From an uncultured Eubacteriales bacterium (GTDB lineage Bacteria > Bacillota > Clostridia > Oscillospirales > Oscillospiraceae), in assembly GCA_900550585.1 (NCBI GenBank), contig URST01000049.1:1-16903 (forward strand): a DNA stretch of 16,903 nt, in the 5' to 3' direction. The translations under genes were made by a program, and so were the position numbers. Under the pieces are notes generated by a model, which saw only the letters and a list, made by a program, of their open reading frames with translations, was not told the DNA's origin and ran no database searches. Shown piece after piece: positions 7,066 through 13,256 of the stretch (position 1 is the first letter of the stretch; every line of letters begins with the position of its first letter).

Positions 7066-7142
7066 CCTTTCATTTCGTCGTACTATAAATATATGGAAAA
7101 TCCGGGGAAGATGTGTTATGATGGTGGCCACGAAATGAAAGG
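7066..7142. repeat. Mirrored 13-bp inverted repeat in a divergent promoter region
   Basis: CCTTTCATTTCGT (7066-7078) and its exact reverse complement ACGAAATGAAAGG (7130-7142) flank a 51-nt AT-rich core. Each arm contains the ribosome-site purines of the gene on its own side, so both divergent mRNAs would begin with the same ACGAAATGAAAGG leader. Confidence 0.8.
7094..7122 (+). promoter_or_regulatory. Probable promoter of the RlmI-type gene
   Basis: TGGAAA (7094-7099) and TATGAT (7117-7122) are 17 nt apart. Transcription would start near 7129, almost at the repeat arm, leaving a leader of about 25 nt. On the opposite strand a TATAGT -10-like box (7080-7085 region) could serve the amidase gene but has no good -35. 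Confidence 0.5.
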
Positions 7143-7153
7143 CGGTATGTACC

Positions 7154-8383
7154 ATGAAAGCTGCGCGTCCCTATGCCAAGGTCACCATCACTCCCAAGGG
7201 AGAGGCCGCTCTCACCGGCGGACACCCGTGGGTCTATGAGGGTGAGGTCACTGCCGTGGAAAGCGGCGCGGAGGACGGCGGTCTGGTGGACGTGGTGAGC
7301 CGCCGGGGCAGCTGGCTGGGCTGCGGGTTCTACAACAGCCGCTCCAAGATCCGGGTGCGGCTGGTGAGCCGCAACGCCAACGACGACTTTTCCGATGCCT
7401 TCTGGGAACGGCGCATCCGCTACGCCTGGGACTACCGCAAGGTGGTGATGGGCGAAACGGACAGCCGGTGCTGCCGTGTGATTTTCGGCGAGGCCGACCT
7501 GTTCCCCGGCCTGACGGTGGACCGGTTCGAAAGCGTGCTGGTGACCCAGACCCTGAGTCTGGGCATGGAGCGCATCAAGGCCCGGCTGTTTCCCCTGCTT
7601 GCCCGCGTGCTGCGGGAGGACGGTCAGGACATCCGGGGCATCTACGAGCGCAACGACGTGGCCATCCGGGAGCTGGAGGGCATGGAGCAGAACAAGGGCT
7701 GGTATCCCCTGCCCGGCGAGACGCCGCCGGCGGAGACAACGGTGGATATCACAGAGAACGGCATCACCTACACCGTGGACTTTGAGAACGGGCAGAAGAC
7801 CGGCTTCTTTCTGGACCAGAAATACAACCGGCTGGCGGTTTCCCGGCTGGCGAAGGGCCGGACGGTGCTGGACTGCTTCACCCATACCGGTTCCTTTGCC
7901 CTCAACGCAGCCCGGGGCGGTGCGGCCCATGTCACCGCCGTGGACGTGTCGGAGTTCGCGGTGCAGTGCGCGGCGGAGAACGCCCGGCGCAACGGACTGG
8001 ACGGCGTCATGGACTGCGTGGCGGCCAATGTGTTCGACCTGCTGCCCCAGCTGGAAAAGCAGCCGAAAAAGTACGACTTCATCATCCTCGACCCGCCGGC
8101 CTTCACCAAGAGCCGCAAGACCGTGCACAACGCCATGACCGGCTACAAGGAGATCAACTACCGCGCCATGAAGCTGCTGCCCCGGGGCGGCTATCTGGCC
8201 ACCTGCTCGTGCAGCCACTTCGCCACGGAGGAGCTGTTCATCCGCATGCTGCGCAGCGCCGCCCGGGACGCCGGAGTGCAGCTGCGGCAGATCGAGGCGC
8301 GGCAGCAGTGCGCCGACCACCCCATCCTGTGGGGCGTGGACGAGACGAACTACCTGAAATTTTTCATTTTTCAGGTGGTGTAA
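7154..8383 (+). CDS. rlmI: RlmI-type 23S rRNA (cytosine-C5) methyltransferase
   Basis: A 409-residue class I SAM-dependent RNA methyltransferase. RlmI makes m5C1962 in 23S rRNA of E. coli, and the same role is inferred here. A PUA-like N-terminal region (about 6-75, including GGHPWVYEGEV) is followed by a linker domain and a Rossmann domain. Motifs seen: GQKTGFFLDQ at 213-222, SAM-binding DCFTHTGSFALNAA at 240-253, the acidic ribose-binding VDVS at 263-266, DPPAF at 313-317 and CSCSH at 351-355 with the likely catalytic cysteine. Length is typical. The ATG at 7154 follows AAAGGCGG by 8-11 nt; an out-of-frame ATG at 7147 opens only a shadow frame. The gene is monocistronic, from a divergent promoter to a strong terminator. 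The exact target base is inferred from the family; close relatives include RlmK/RlmL-type enzymes. Confidence 0.9.
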   Translation: MKAARPYAKVTITPKGEAALTGGHPWVYEGEVTAVESGAEDGGLVDVVSRRGSWLGCGFYNSRSKIRVRLVSRNANDDFSDAFWERRIRYAWDYRKVVMGETDSRCCRVIFGEADLFPGLTVDRFESVLVTQTLSLGMERIKARLFPLLARVLREDGQDIRGIYERNDVAIRELEGMEQNKGWYPLPGETPPAETTVDITENGITYTVDFENGQKTGFFLDQKYNRLAVSRLAKGRTVLDCFTHTGSFALNAARGGAAHVTAVDVSEFAVQCAAENARRNGLDGVMDCVAANVFDLLPQLEKQPKKYDFIILDPPAFTKSRKTVHNAMTGYKEINYRAMKLLPRGGYLATCSCSHFATEELFIRMLRSAARDAGVQLRQIEARQQCADHPILWGVDETNYLKFFIFQVV

Positions 8384-8389
8384 TGTGAA

Positions 8390-8414
8390 AAAGGGCGCCC
8401 GCCGGGCGCCCTTT
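8390..8414. terminator. Bidirectional terminator between rlmI and the LysR gene
   Basis: A perfect 11-bp stem, AAAGGGCGCCC (8390-8400) with GGGCGCCCTTT (8404-8414), closes a 3-nt loop between convergent genes. On the plus strand TTT then CTCTG and TTTTTT follow; on the minus strand TTTTT follows directly, so it can serve both genes. Confidence 0.88.
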
Positions 8415-8424
8415 CCTCTGTTTT

Positions 8425-9351
8425 TTACACGCGCTCGCCGATCTCGGCAAGGCTGCGGGTCAGAATATCCACGAACTTCTCTCCCGTCTCTGTCAGCGGG
8501 ACGGAGCGCAGCTTGATGTACCCCAGACGCATATCATGCACCTGTCCGGTCAGGGGCAGCGTCACCAACCGGTCGTCGCCGTAGCCCTCCGGCATAACGC
8601 CGCTGCCGGTGGAGACGCAGTTGGTGTGGGCCATGACGTTGTAGGCCGTGGCCCGGTCGCTGACGCAGACCACCCGGTCGAACTGGGCGCCGGTACCCAC
8701 CACCGCCTCCTCCGCGTACTGATAATTGCTGTCAGACTGGGTGAACACCACATAGGGATAGGCGTACAGCTGCTCCAGCCGCACCGACGGCTCCGCGGCC
8801 AGCGGGTGGCCCCGGCGCATGAACACCCGGGGGCGCAGCTTCGCCAGCTGGCAGAATTCCAGATCCTTCTCCTGTAGGATGCGGCCGATGAAGTGCTCCG
8901 TCATGTCGGAGACGAAGATGATGCCCAGCGCGCTCTGGCGGCGGAACACCTCGTCGATGACGGCGGCCATCTCCATCTCCTTGAAGCTCACCTGTATGCG
9001 CGGCTCTTCCAGCAGGTGCAGATACTCCACGAATGCCTTGGCACAGAAGGGATAGCGCTGGGATGCCACGGACAGCGTGACCCGGTTCTCCGCCCGGCGC
9101 TCGCTGTAATACCGGGCGATGCGGCCGCTGCGCTCCACGATGGGCGCGATCTGGGCCACCAGCTCCCGCCCCTCCTCCGTCAGCACCACGCCCCGGTTGC
9201 TGCGGCGGAAAATGGTGATGCCCAGCTCCTTCTCCACCTCCAGAATGGCGGTGGACAGTGCCGACTGGGACACGAACAGATCCTGAGCCGCCCGGTTCAT
9301 GGAGCCGCAGCGGTCCACCTCCAGGATATAGCGCATCTGCAAAAGCGTCAT
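8425..9351 (-). CDS. LysR-family transcriptional regulator
   Basis: A 308-residue LysR-type regulator of standard length. Residues 1-60 are the winged helix-turn-helix: QMRYILEVDRCGSMNRAAQ, then LFVSQSALSTAILEVEKELG, then IFRRSNRGVVLTEEG. A linker helix (about 60-90) leads to the periplasmic-binding-like effector domain (about 90-300). The effector cannot be predicted. The start at 9351 has a purine-rich ribosome site (GGGAGGGAGAGAG). Its promoter (9375-9403) is back to back with the promoter of the plus-strand lipoprotein gene. In LysR biology the divergent neighbour is often the target, so control of that lipoprotein and of the regulator itself is a reasonable inference. No metabolic genes adjoin it that would reveal a pathway. 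Confidence 0.93.
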   Translation of the reverse strand: MTLLQMRYILEVDRCGSMNRAAQDLFVSQSALSTAILEVEKELGITIFRRSNRGVVLTEEGRELVAQIAPIVERSGRIARYYSERRAENRVTLSVASQRYPFCAKAFVEYLHLLEEPRIQVSFKEMEMAAVIDEVFRRQSALGIIFVSDMTEHFIGRILQEKDLEFCQLAKLRPRVFMRRGHPLAAEPSVRLEQLYAYPYVVFTQSDSNYQYAEEAVVGTGAQFDRVVCVSDRATAYNVMAHTNCVSTGSGVMPEGYGDDRLVTLPLTGQVHDMRLGYIKLRSVPLTETGEKFVDILTRSLAEIGERV

Positions 9352-9374
9352 CTCTCTCCCTCCCTTTTCCTACC

Positions 9375-9403
9375 AGCATACAGGATAATGCGGCGTTTTG
9401 CAA
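9375..9403 (-). promoter_or_regulatory. Promoter of the LysR gene
   Basis: Minus-strand TTGCAA (9398-9403) and TATGCT (9375-9380) are 17 nt apart; transcription would begin near 9368 and the leader is short (about 17 nt). Confidence 0.65.
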
Positions 9404-9418
9404 GAAAAAGCCTGTCTC

Positions 9419-9437
9419 AACGGATCATCTGCCCGTT
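9419..9437. promoter_or_regulatory. Candidate LysR operator dyad
   Basis: AACGG and CCGTT form a 5-bp inverted repeat separated by 9 nt, in the 38-nt gap between the -35 boxes of the two divergent promoters. The position suits a LysR-type binding site, but it is not a clean T-N11-A consensus, so this is a position-based suggestion. Confidence 0.35.
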
Positions 9438-9441
9438 TCGA

Positions 9442-9470
9442 TTGACACCGCGCACCGTTTCGGCTATAAT
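9442..9470 (+). promoter_or_regulatory. Consensus sigma-A promoter of the small lipoprotein gene
   Basis: Perfect TTGACA (9442-9447) and perfect TATAAT (9465-9470) with a 17-nt spacer. Transcription would begin near 9477, leaving a leader of about 47 nt with an AAAGGA ribosome site. This is the strongest promoter match in the window. Confidence 0.88.
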
Positions 9471-9523
9471 GCCCCCGGCGGCTGGACCGCACAGTATCAT
9501 CCGTCGGGAAAGGAAAACCTATC

Positions 9524-10165
9524 ATGAAAAAGATCACCGCATTTCTGCTGGCGCTGGTGCTGGCACTGAGCCTCACCGCCTGCGGCAGCAGTGAAAGCAG
9601 GCAGCTCGTGGGCACATGGCAGTGCGTGGTGGACATCACGGCGCAGATGGACACAGAGATGAGCGATGCGCTGGACTCCGAGTATGCCTCCGAGGTGCCC
9701 ATGCAGATGTACCTCACCACCGTATTCAATGACGACGGCACCTTCACCATGGGTATGGACGCCGACGCCACTACCGTCTCCTTCACCGCGTACATCCAGG
9801 CGCTGAAGCCCGTCATCGTGGAGCTGAGCTATCAGGAGGCCGAGAAGCAGGGCATGACCCGGGAGGAGTATGACAAGGTGCTGGCGGAGAGCGATCTCAC
9901 CGTGGACAGTCTGGTGGACAGCGTCCTGTCCGCTTTCGATGTCAGCGCCCTGCTGGGCGGCATCGACGGTGACATCGCCTCCGGCAGCTACAAGGCCGAA
10001 AAGGGCCGGCTGTACCTCAGTGAGAGCGGCAGCGGCTTCAAGACCGAGGAGTCCATGGGCTATACCCTCAACGGCGGCACCATGACGTGGCATGACGACA
10101 ACGCCCTGCTGGCGGCGCTGGAGGATATGGGCATCTCCTCCTCGCTGGAGTGGAGCAAACAGTAA
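9524..10165 (+). CDS. Small secreted lipoprotein of unknown function
   Basis: A 213-residue predicted lipoprotein: lysine-containing start MKKITAF, hydrophobic core to residue 17 and lipobox SLTAC with Cys20. Right after the anchor comes LVGTW, a motif also seen at the start of lipocalin-like small beta-barrel domains of Firmicute lipoproteins. Later NDDGTFTMGM and YTLNGGTMTW look like beta-hairpins of such a barrel, and between them (about 85-140) is a helical insert rich in Glu, Asp and Leu. I do not recognise a named family and give no function. It has an ideal promoter, so it is probably well expressed unless repressed, and lies divergent to the LysR gene, its likely regulator. It ends in a palindromic terminator shared with the zinc-ribbon gene. 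Confidence 0.85.
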   Translation: MKKITAFLLALVLALSLTACGSSESRQLVGTWQCVVDITAQMDTEMSDALDSEYASEVPMQMYLTTVFNDDGTFTMGMDADATTVSFTAYIQALKPVIVELSYQEAEKQGMTREEYDKVLAESDLTVDSLVDSVLSAFDVSALLGGIDGDIASGSYKAEKGRLYLSESGSGFKTEESMGYTLNGGTMTWHDDNALLAALEDMGISSSLEWSKQ

Positions 10166-10169
10166 AAGA

Positions 10170-10211
10170 GCGCAAAAAAAGAACCGCCATATGGCGGTTC
10201 TTTTTTTGCGC
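10170..10211. terminator. Bidirectional terminator, 42-nt perfect palindrome
   Basis: Two 21-nt arms (10170-10190 and 10191-10211) are exact reverse complements centred on CATATG. A GC-rich stem GAACCGCC/GGCGGTTC is flanked by A7 and T7, so a U-tract follows the stem on both strands. It lies 4 nt after the lipoprotein stop and 4 nt before the zinc-ribbon gene stop. Confidence 0.92.
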
Positions 10212-10215
10212 TTTC

Positions 10216-10635
10216 TTACTCGCCCATGGGTGCGCCGCAGTGGGGGCAGAACTTGTCCTCGCTGGCCGCGCCGCAGACGGGGCAGACCTTGACGCTGACC
10301 GTCTCCTCCTCCACGGCAGGCTCGGCCTTGGCGGCCTTCTCGGCCTCCAGCTCGGCAATGCGGGCCTTGGAGGCGTTGACGGCGGCCACCACGTCCTTCA
10401 CGGCGTCGGGCGTCTCGCCGGTATACTCGGAGATGAACCACTCGCCGATGGCGCGGTAATTCTTCTCCAGTTCACGCTGCTCGGTGAGGATGGCCATATT
10501 CAGCTTGGCGGCGTCAGTGGCGGACTTTGCCTTATCCACGGCGATCCCCGCCAGATCCTTGGCCTTATCCACGGCAACATCGGCGTACTCCTGCGCCTTC
10601 TTGCTCAGACTGTTCAGATTATCCAGAATGCTCAT
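10216..10635 (-). CDS. Helical zinc-ribbon protein of unknown function
   Basis: A 139-residue protein with no signal peptide or membrane helix. Residues 1-105 are strongly helical and probably coiled-coil, with an 11-residue repeat (AVDKAKDLAGI, then AVDKAKSATDA; about 21-42). Residues 118-133 are one zinc ribbon: CPVC, 8 residues, CPHC, followed by GAPMGE. Similar short proteins with a helical body and C-terminal double-CxxC ribbon are common in Clostridia and generally unnamed; a scaffold or nucleic-acid adaptor role is only a guess. AAAGGAG about 10 nt upstream supports the start at 10635. It has its own promoter and a shared terminator, so it is likely monocistronic. Confidence 0.88.
   Translation of the reverse strand: MSILDNLNSLSKKAQEYADVAVDKAKDLAGIAVDKAKSATDAAKLNMAILTEQRELEKNYRAIGEWFISEYTGETPDAVKDVVAAVNASKARIAELEAEKAAKAEPAVEEETVSVKVCPVCGAASEDKFCPHCGAPMGE
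10529..10575 (-). repeat. 33-nt-period direct repeat encoding an 11-residue helical repeat
   Basis: GCCTTATCCACGGC occurs at 10529-10542 and again at 10562-10575, 33 nt apart, inside the zinc-ribbon gene. The offset equals 11 codons and yields two copies of AVDKAK, consistent with a recent duplication of a hendecad unit. Confidence 0.75.
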
Positions 10636-10677
10636 GTGATGGTTCTCCTTTCAAATATTGGTATTCTATTGCTGCAT

Positions 10678-10706
10678 AGTATACCGCGTTTTGTCCGCCG
10701 TTGCAA
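10678..10706 (-). promoter_or_regulatory. Promoter of the zinc-ribbon gene
   Basis: Minus-strand TTGCAA (10701-10706) and TATACT (10678-10683) are separated by 17 nt. The -35 lies in the loop of an 8-bp inverted repeat (10691-10714). Expected leader about 36 nt. Confidence 0.72.
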
Positions 10707-10714
10707 GCGGACAA
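10691..10714. repeat. Inverted repeat around the -35 box
   Basis: TTGTCCGC (10691-10698) and GCGGACAA (10707-10714) are perfect 8-bp arms around an 8-nt loop. It sits 32 nt past the glpK stop but has no U-tract on the minus strand, so it is an operator candidate or a weak mRNA 3' hairpin for glpK rather than a canonical terminator. Confidence 0.6.
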
Positions 10715-10745
10715 TAGCGAAATTTACACACTGTTCACGAGCCGG

Positions 10746-12239
10746 TCAGTGCTCGATCCAATCCGCCGCCCGGGATACCGCACGCTTCCACAGCCGGTAG
10801 TTCCGGTCGCAGTCCGCCTGCGTCCCCTCCGGCAGGAACACCCGCTGGCTGCGGCGCAGTGCCTTCAGCTCCTCCATATCCCGCCAGACGCCGCAGCTCA
10901 GGCCCGCCAGTGCCGCCGCGCCGAAAGCCGTTGTCTCCACCATCTCCGGCCGGTCCACCGGGATGCGCAGCAGATCCGCCTGCATCTGCAGCAGGATGTC
11001 GGACACGCTGGCGCCGCCGTCCGCCCGCAGCATGGTGATGTCGCAGCCGGCATCCTGCCGCATGGCCAGCATCAGGTCCGTGACCTGATAGGCGATGCAC
11101 TCCAACACCGCCCGGGCCAGATGGCCCCGCCCGGTGCCCCGTGTGATGCCAAGCACCGCGCCCCGTGCATACATGTCCCAGTAGGGCGCGCCCAGCCCCG
11201 TAAAGGCCGGCACCACCACCACGCCGCCGCTGTCCGGCACCGAGGCCGCCAGCGTGTTGATTTCCGGCGCGGCGCTGATAATGTGCAGCTCGTCCCGCAG
11301 CCACTGGATGGTGCTGCCGCCGTTGAAAACGCTGCCCTCCAGCGCGTAGGTGGTCTCGCCGCCCACCTGCCATGCCACGGATGTCACCAGTCCCGCCCGG
11401 CTGCGCACCGGCGTGTGTCCCACGTTCATCAGCGTGAAGCAGCCGGTGCCGTATGTATTCTTGGCCTCGCCGGGCGTGAAGCAGGTCTGGCCGAACAGTG
11501 CGGCCTGCTGGTCGCCGGCGGCGCCGCACACCGGCACGCCCGCCAGCTTCTCCAGCCCCTCTATGCCGGGGCACACCGTACCATACACCATGCTGTTGGG
11601 CACCGGCCTGGGCAGCATGGCCAGCGGCACCCCCAGGATGCCGCACAGTTCCTCATCCCAGCACAGGCGGCGGATGTCAAAGAGCATGGTGCGGCTGGCA
11701 TTGGAGTAGTCCGTGACATGCTGGCCGGTAAGCTGCCAGATGAGCCATGTCTCCACCGTGCCGAACAGCACCTCGCCCCGCTCCGCTCGCTGCCGGACGC
11801 CGGGGACATTGTCCAGTATCCAGCGGATCTTGCTGCCGGAGAAATAGGCGTCGATGAGCAGCCCCGTGGCGGACTGGATGCGCTCGTCCAGTCCCTGCCG
11901 CTTCAGCTCCTCGCACAGCTCCGCCGTGCGGCGGCACTGCCATACGATGGCGTTGTACACCGGCCTGCCCGTAGCCTTATCCCAGAGGATGGTGGTCTCC
12001 CGCTGGTTGGTGACGCCGATGCCGGCGATACTGCCCGCAGGAAACGCCGCGATGGCCTCCGCCGCGGCCCGGCGCTCCGTCTCCCAGATCTCCAGGGGAT
12101 CGTGCTCCACCCAGCCCTCCCGGGGATAGTGCTGGGCAAAGGCGTGCTGGGACATGGCCGCGATGTGCCCCTCCCGGTCAAAGACGATGGCCCGGGAGCT
12201 GGTGGTACCCTGATCCAGCGCCAGAATGTGATCGGACAT
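10746..12239 (-). CDS. glpK: Glycerol kinase
   Basis: FGGY-family glycerol kinase (497 residues, normal length) that phosphorylates glycerol to sn-glycerol-3-phosphate in the cytoplasm. Seen: phosphate-binding LALDQGTTSSRAI at 6-18, VTNQRETT near 76-83, catalytic-base motif AGDQQAALFGQ with Asp243, EGSVFNGGSTIQWL near 301-314 and GLGAPYWD further on. Start at 12239 is set by AGGAG just upstream; the in-frame extension to 12278 falls within the promoter leader. In many Firmicutes a histidine in a YHF(Y/F)G context shortly before AGDQQ is phosphorylated by HPr; here that stretch (219-237) has no histidine, so PTS control through this route appears absent. No glpF or glpD adjoins; the divergent neighbour is a lipase-like hydrolase that could supply glycerol. 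Confidence 0.96.
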   Translation of the reverse strand: MSDHILALDQGTTSSRAIVFDREGHIAAMSQHAFAQHYPREGWVEHDPLEIWETERRAAAEAIAAFPAGSIAGIGVTNQRETTILWDKATGRPVYNAIVWQCRRTAELCEELKRQGLDERIQSATGLLIDAYFSGSKIRWILDNVPGVRQRAERGEVLFGTVETWLIWQLTGQHVTDYSNASRTMLFDIRRLCWDEELCGILGVPLAMLPRPVPNSMVYGTVCPGIEGLEKLAGVPVCGAAGDQQAALFGQTCFTPGEAKNTYGTGCFTLMNVGHTPVRSRAGLVTSVAWQVGGETTYALEGSVFNGGSTIQWLRDELHIISAAPEINTLAASVPDSGGVVVVPAFTGLGAPYWDMYARGAVLGITRGTGRGHLARAVLECIAYQVTDLMLAMRQDAGCDITMLRADGGASVSDILLQMQADLLRIPVDRPEMVETTAFGAAALAGLSCGVWRDMEELKALRRSQRVFLPEGTQADCDRNYRLWKRAVSRAADWIEH

Positions 12240-12292
12240 GGCTTCTCCTCTTTTCTTTTTTGTTTTTGTGTGGTACACTACTCGTGAATAAG

Positions 12293-12321
12293 ATTATACC
12301 ACGAAGGGAGCGGGATTTCCA
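12293..12321 (-). promoter_or_regulatory. Probable glpK promoter
   Basis: Minus-strand TGGAAA (12316-12321) and perfect TATAAT (12293-12298) are 17 nt apart, giving a leader of about 48 nt. The -35 overlaps the first base of the divergent hydrolase start codon, so expression of the two genes may interfere. No convincing plus-strand promoter for the hydrolase was found in the 81-nt gap; TATACC at 12295-12300 is a weak candidate. Confidence 0.55.
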
Positions 12322-13256
12322 TGACGAATATGACCGAATTTACCTTCCTGTCCACCGACGGGAAAACGCAGCTCCACGGCATGCGCTGGGAGCCGGAGGG
12401 CCGCAGCGTCCGGGCCGTTCTGCAGCTGTGTCACGGCGTGGCGGAGCACATCGCCCGGTACGATGCCTTTGCCCGCTATCTCAACAGCCTCGGCATCGCC
12501 GTGGTGGGCCACGACCATTTGGGCCACGGCCTGTCCCTGCCGGAGGGCGGCACACCCGTCTACTTCGGGGAGGGCAACACCTGGCATACCGTGGTGGACG
12601 ACATCTATGTGCTGCACCAGCGCATCCGTCTGTGGTACCCCGATGTACCCCTGTGCATCATGGGCCACAGCATGGGATCGTTCCTGACCCGCACCTACCT
12701 CATCCGTTATCCCGGCACTGTGAAGGCCGCCATCATCATGGGCACCGGCTGGCAGCCCAAGGCCGTCATCGCCGGCGGTCTGGCGGTGGCCGGGGCCGTG
12801 GGTGCCGCGGTGGGCGACAGCGGCACCAGCGACCTGGTGACGAATCTGGCCTTCGGCGCGTACAACAAGCTGTTCGCTCCCAACCGCACCAGCTGCGACT
12901 GGCTGTCCGCCGATACGGACAATGTGGACGCCTACATGGCCGATCCCCTGTGCGGCGCGGACGCCACGGTGGGCCTGTTCCGCCAGATGCTGCTGGGCAT
13001 CCGGTTCAACCAGCGGTTCAGCAACCTGCGGCGGATGGACCCCCAGACGCCGGTACTGTTCATCGCCGGGGAAAAAGACCCGGTGGGCGACTGCGGAAAC
13101 GGCGTACGCCGGACGTATCAGGAGTTCCGCCGCGCCGGTGTGCAGGACTGCACGCTGAAGCTGTACCCCGGCCTGCGCCATGAGATCCTCAACGAAAAGG
13201 CACAACAGCAGCAGATCTTTGAGGATATCGGCCTGTGGCTCACCGCCAAGCTCTAA
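12321..13256 (+). CDS. Alpha/beta hydrolase, monoacylglycerol lipase / lysophospholipase-like
   Basis: A 311-residue serine hydrolase of the Hydrolase_4 (monoglyceride lipase) type. Seen: oxyanion-loop CHG at 37-39, DHLGHG at 65-70, nucleophile elbow GHSMGS with Ser117, acid Asp253 in AGEKDPVGD and His287 in GLRHEIL. The cap region contains an unusual Gly/Ala/Val-rich hydrophobic stretch at 148-165, possibly a lipid-facing lid. No signal peptide, so it is cytoplasmic. Likely reaction: release of fatty acid and glycerol (or glycerophospho-alcohol) from monoacyl lipids. Start 12321 follows GGGAG by about 10 nt; Met4 is an alternative. It is divergent to glpK, which would use released glycerol. 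It ends in a 4-bp tail-to-tail overlap with the next gene. Substrate is inferred from family and context. Confidence 0.87.
   Translation: MTNMTEFTFLSTDGKTQLHGMRWEPEGRSVRAVLQLCHGVAEHIARYDAFARYLNSLGIAVVGHDHLGHGLSLPEGGTPVYFGEGNTWHTVVDDIYVLHQRIRLWYPDVPLCIMGHSMGSFLTRTYLIRYPGTVKAAIIMGTGWQPKAVIAGGLAVAGAVGAAVGDSGTSDLVTNLAFGAYNKLFAPNRTSCDWLSADTDNVDAYMADPLCGADATVGLFRQMLLGIRFNQRFSNLRRMDPQTPVLFIAGEKDPVGDCGNGVRRTYQEFRRAGVQDCTLKLYPGLRHEILNEKAQQQQIFEDIGLWLTAKL

Noticed and set aside
7070..8320. 416-codon minus-strand frame opposite the rlmI gene
   Set aside because: Shadow of a well-supported methyltransferase gene; it would also run across the divergent promoter region.
10691..10714. Canonical terminator for glpK
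   Set aside because: The hairpin is perfect but is followed on the minus strand by AACGCGG with no U-tract, so I list it as an inverted repeat instead.
10701..12287. 528-codon plus-strand frame opposite glpK
   Set aside because: Antisense shadow: the minus-strand frame is a clear glycerol kinase, and this translation is rich in Arg, His, Gln and Pro with no family features.
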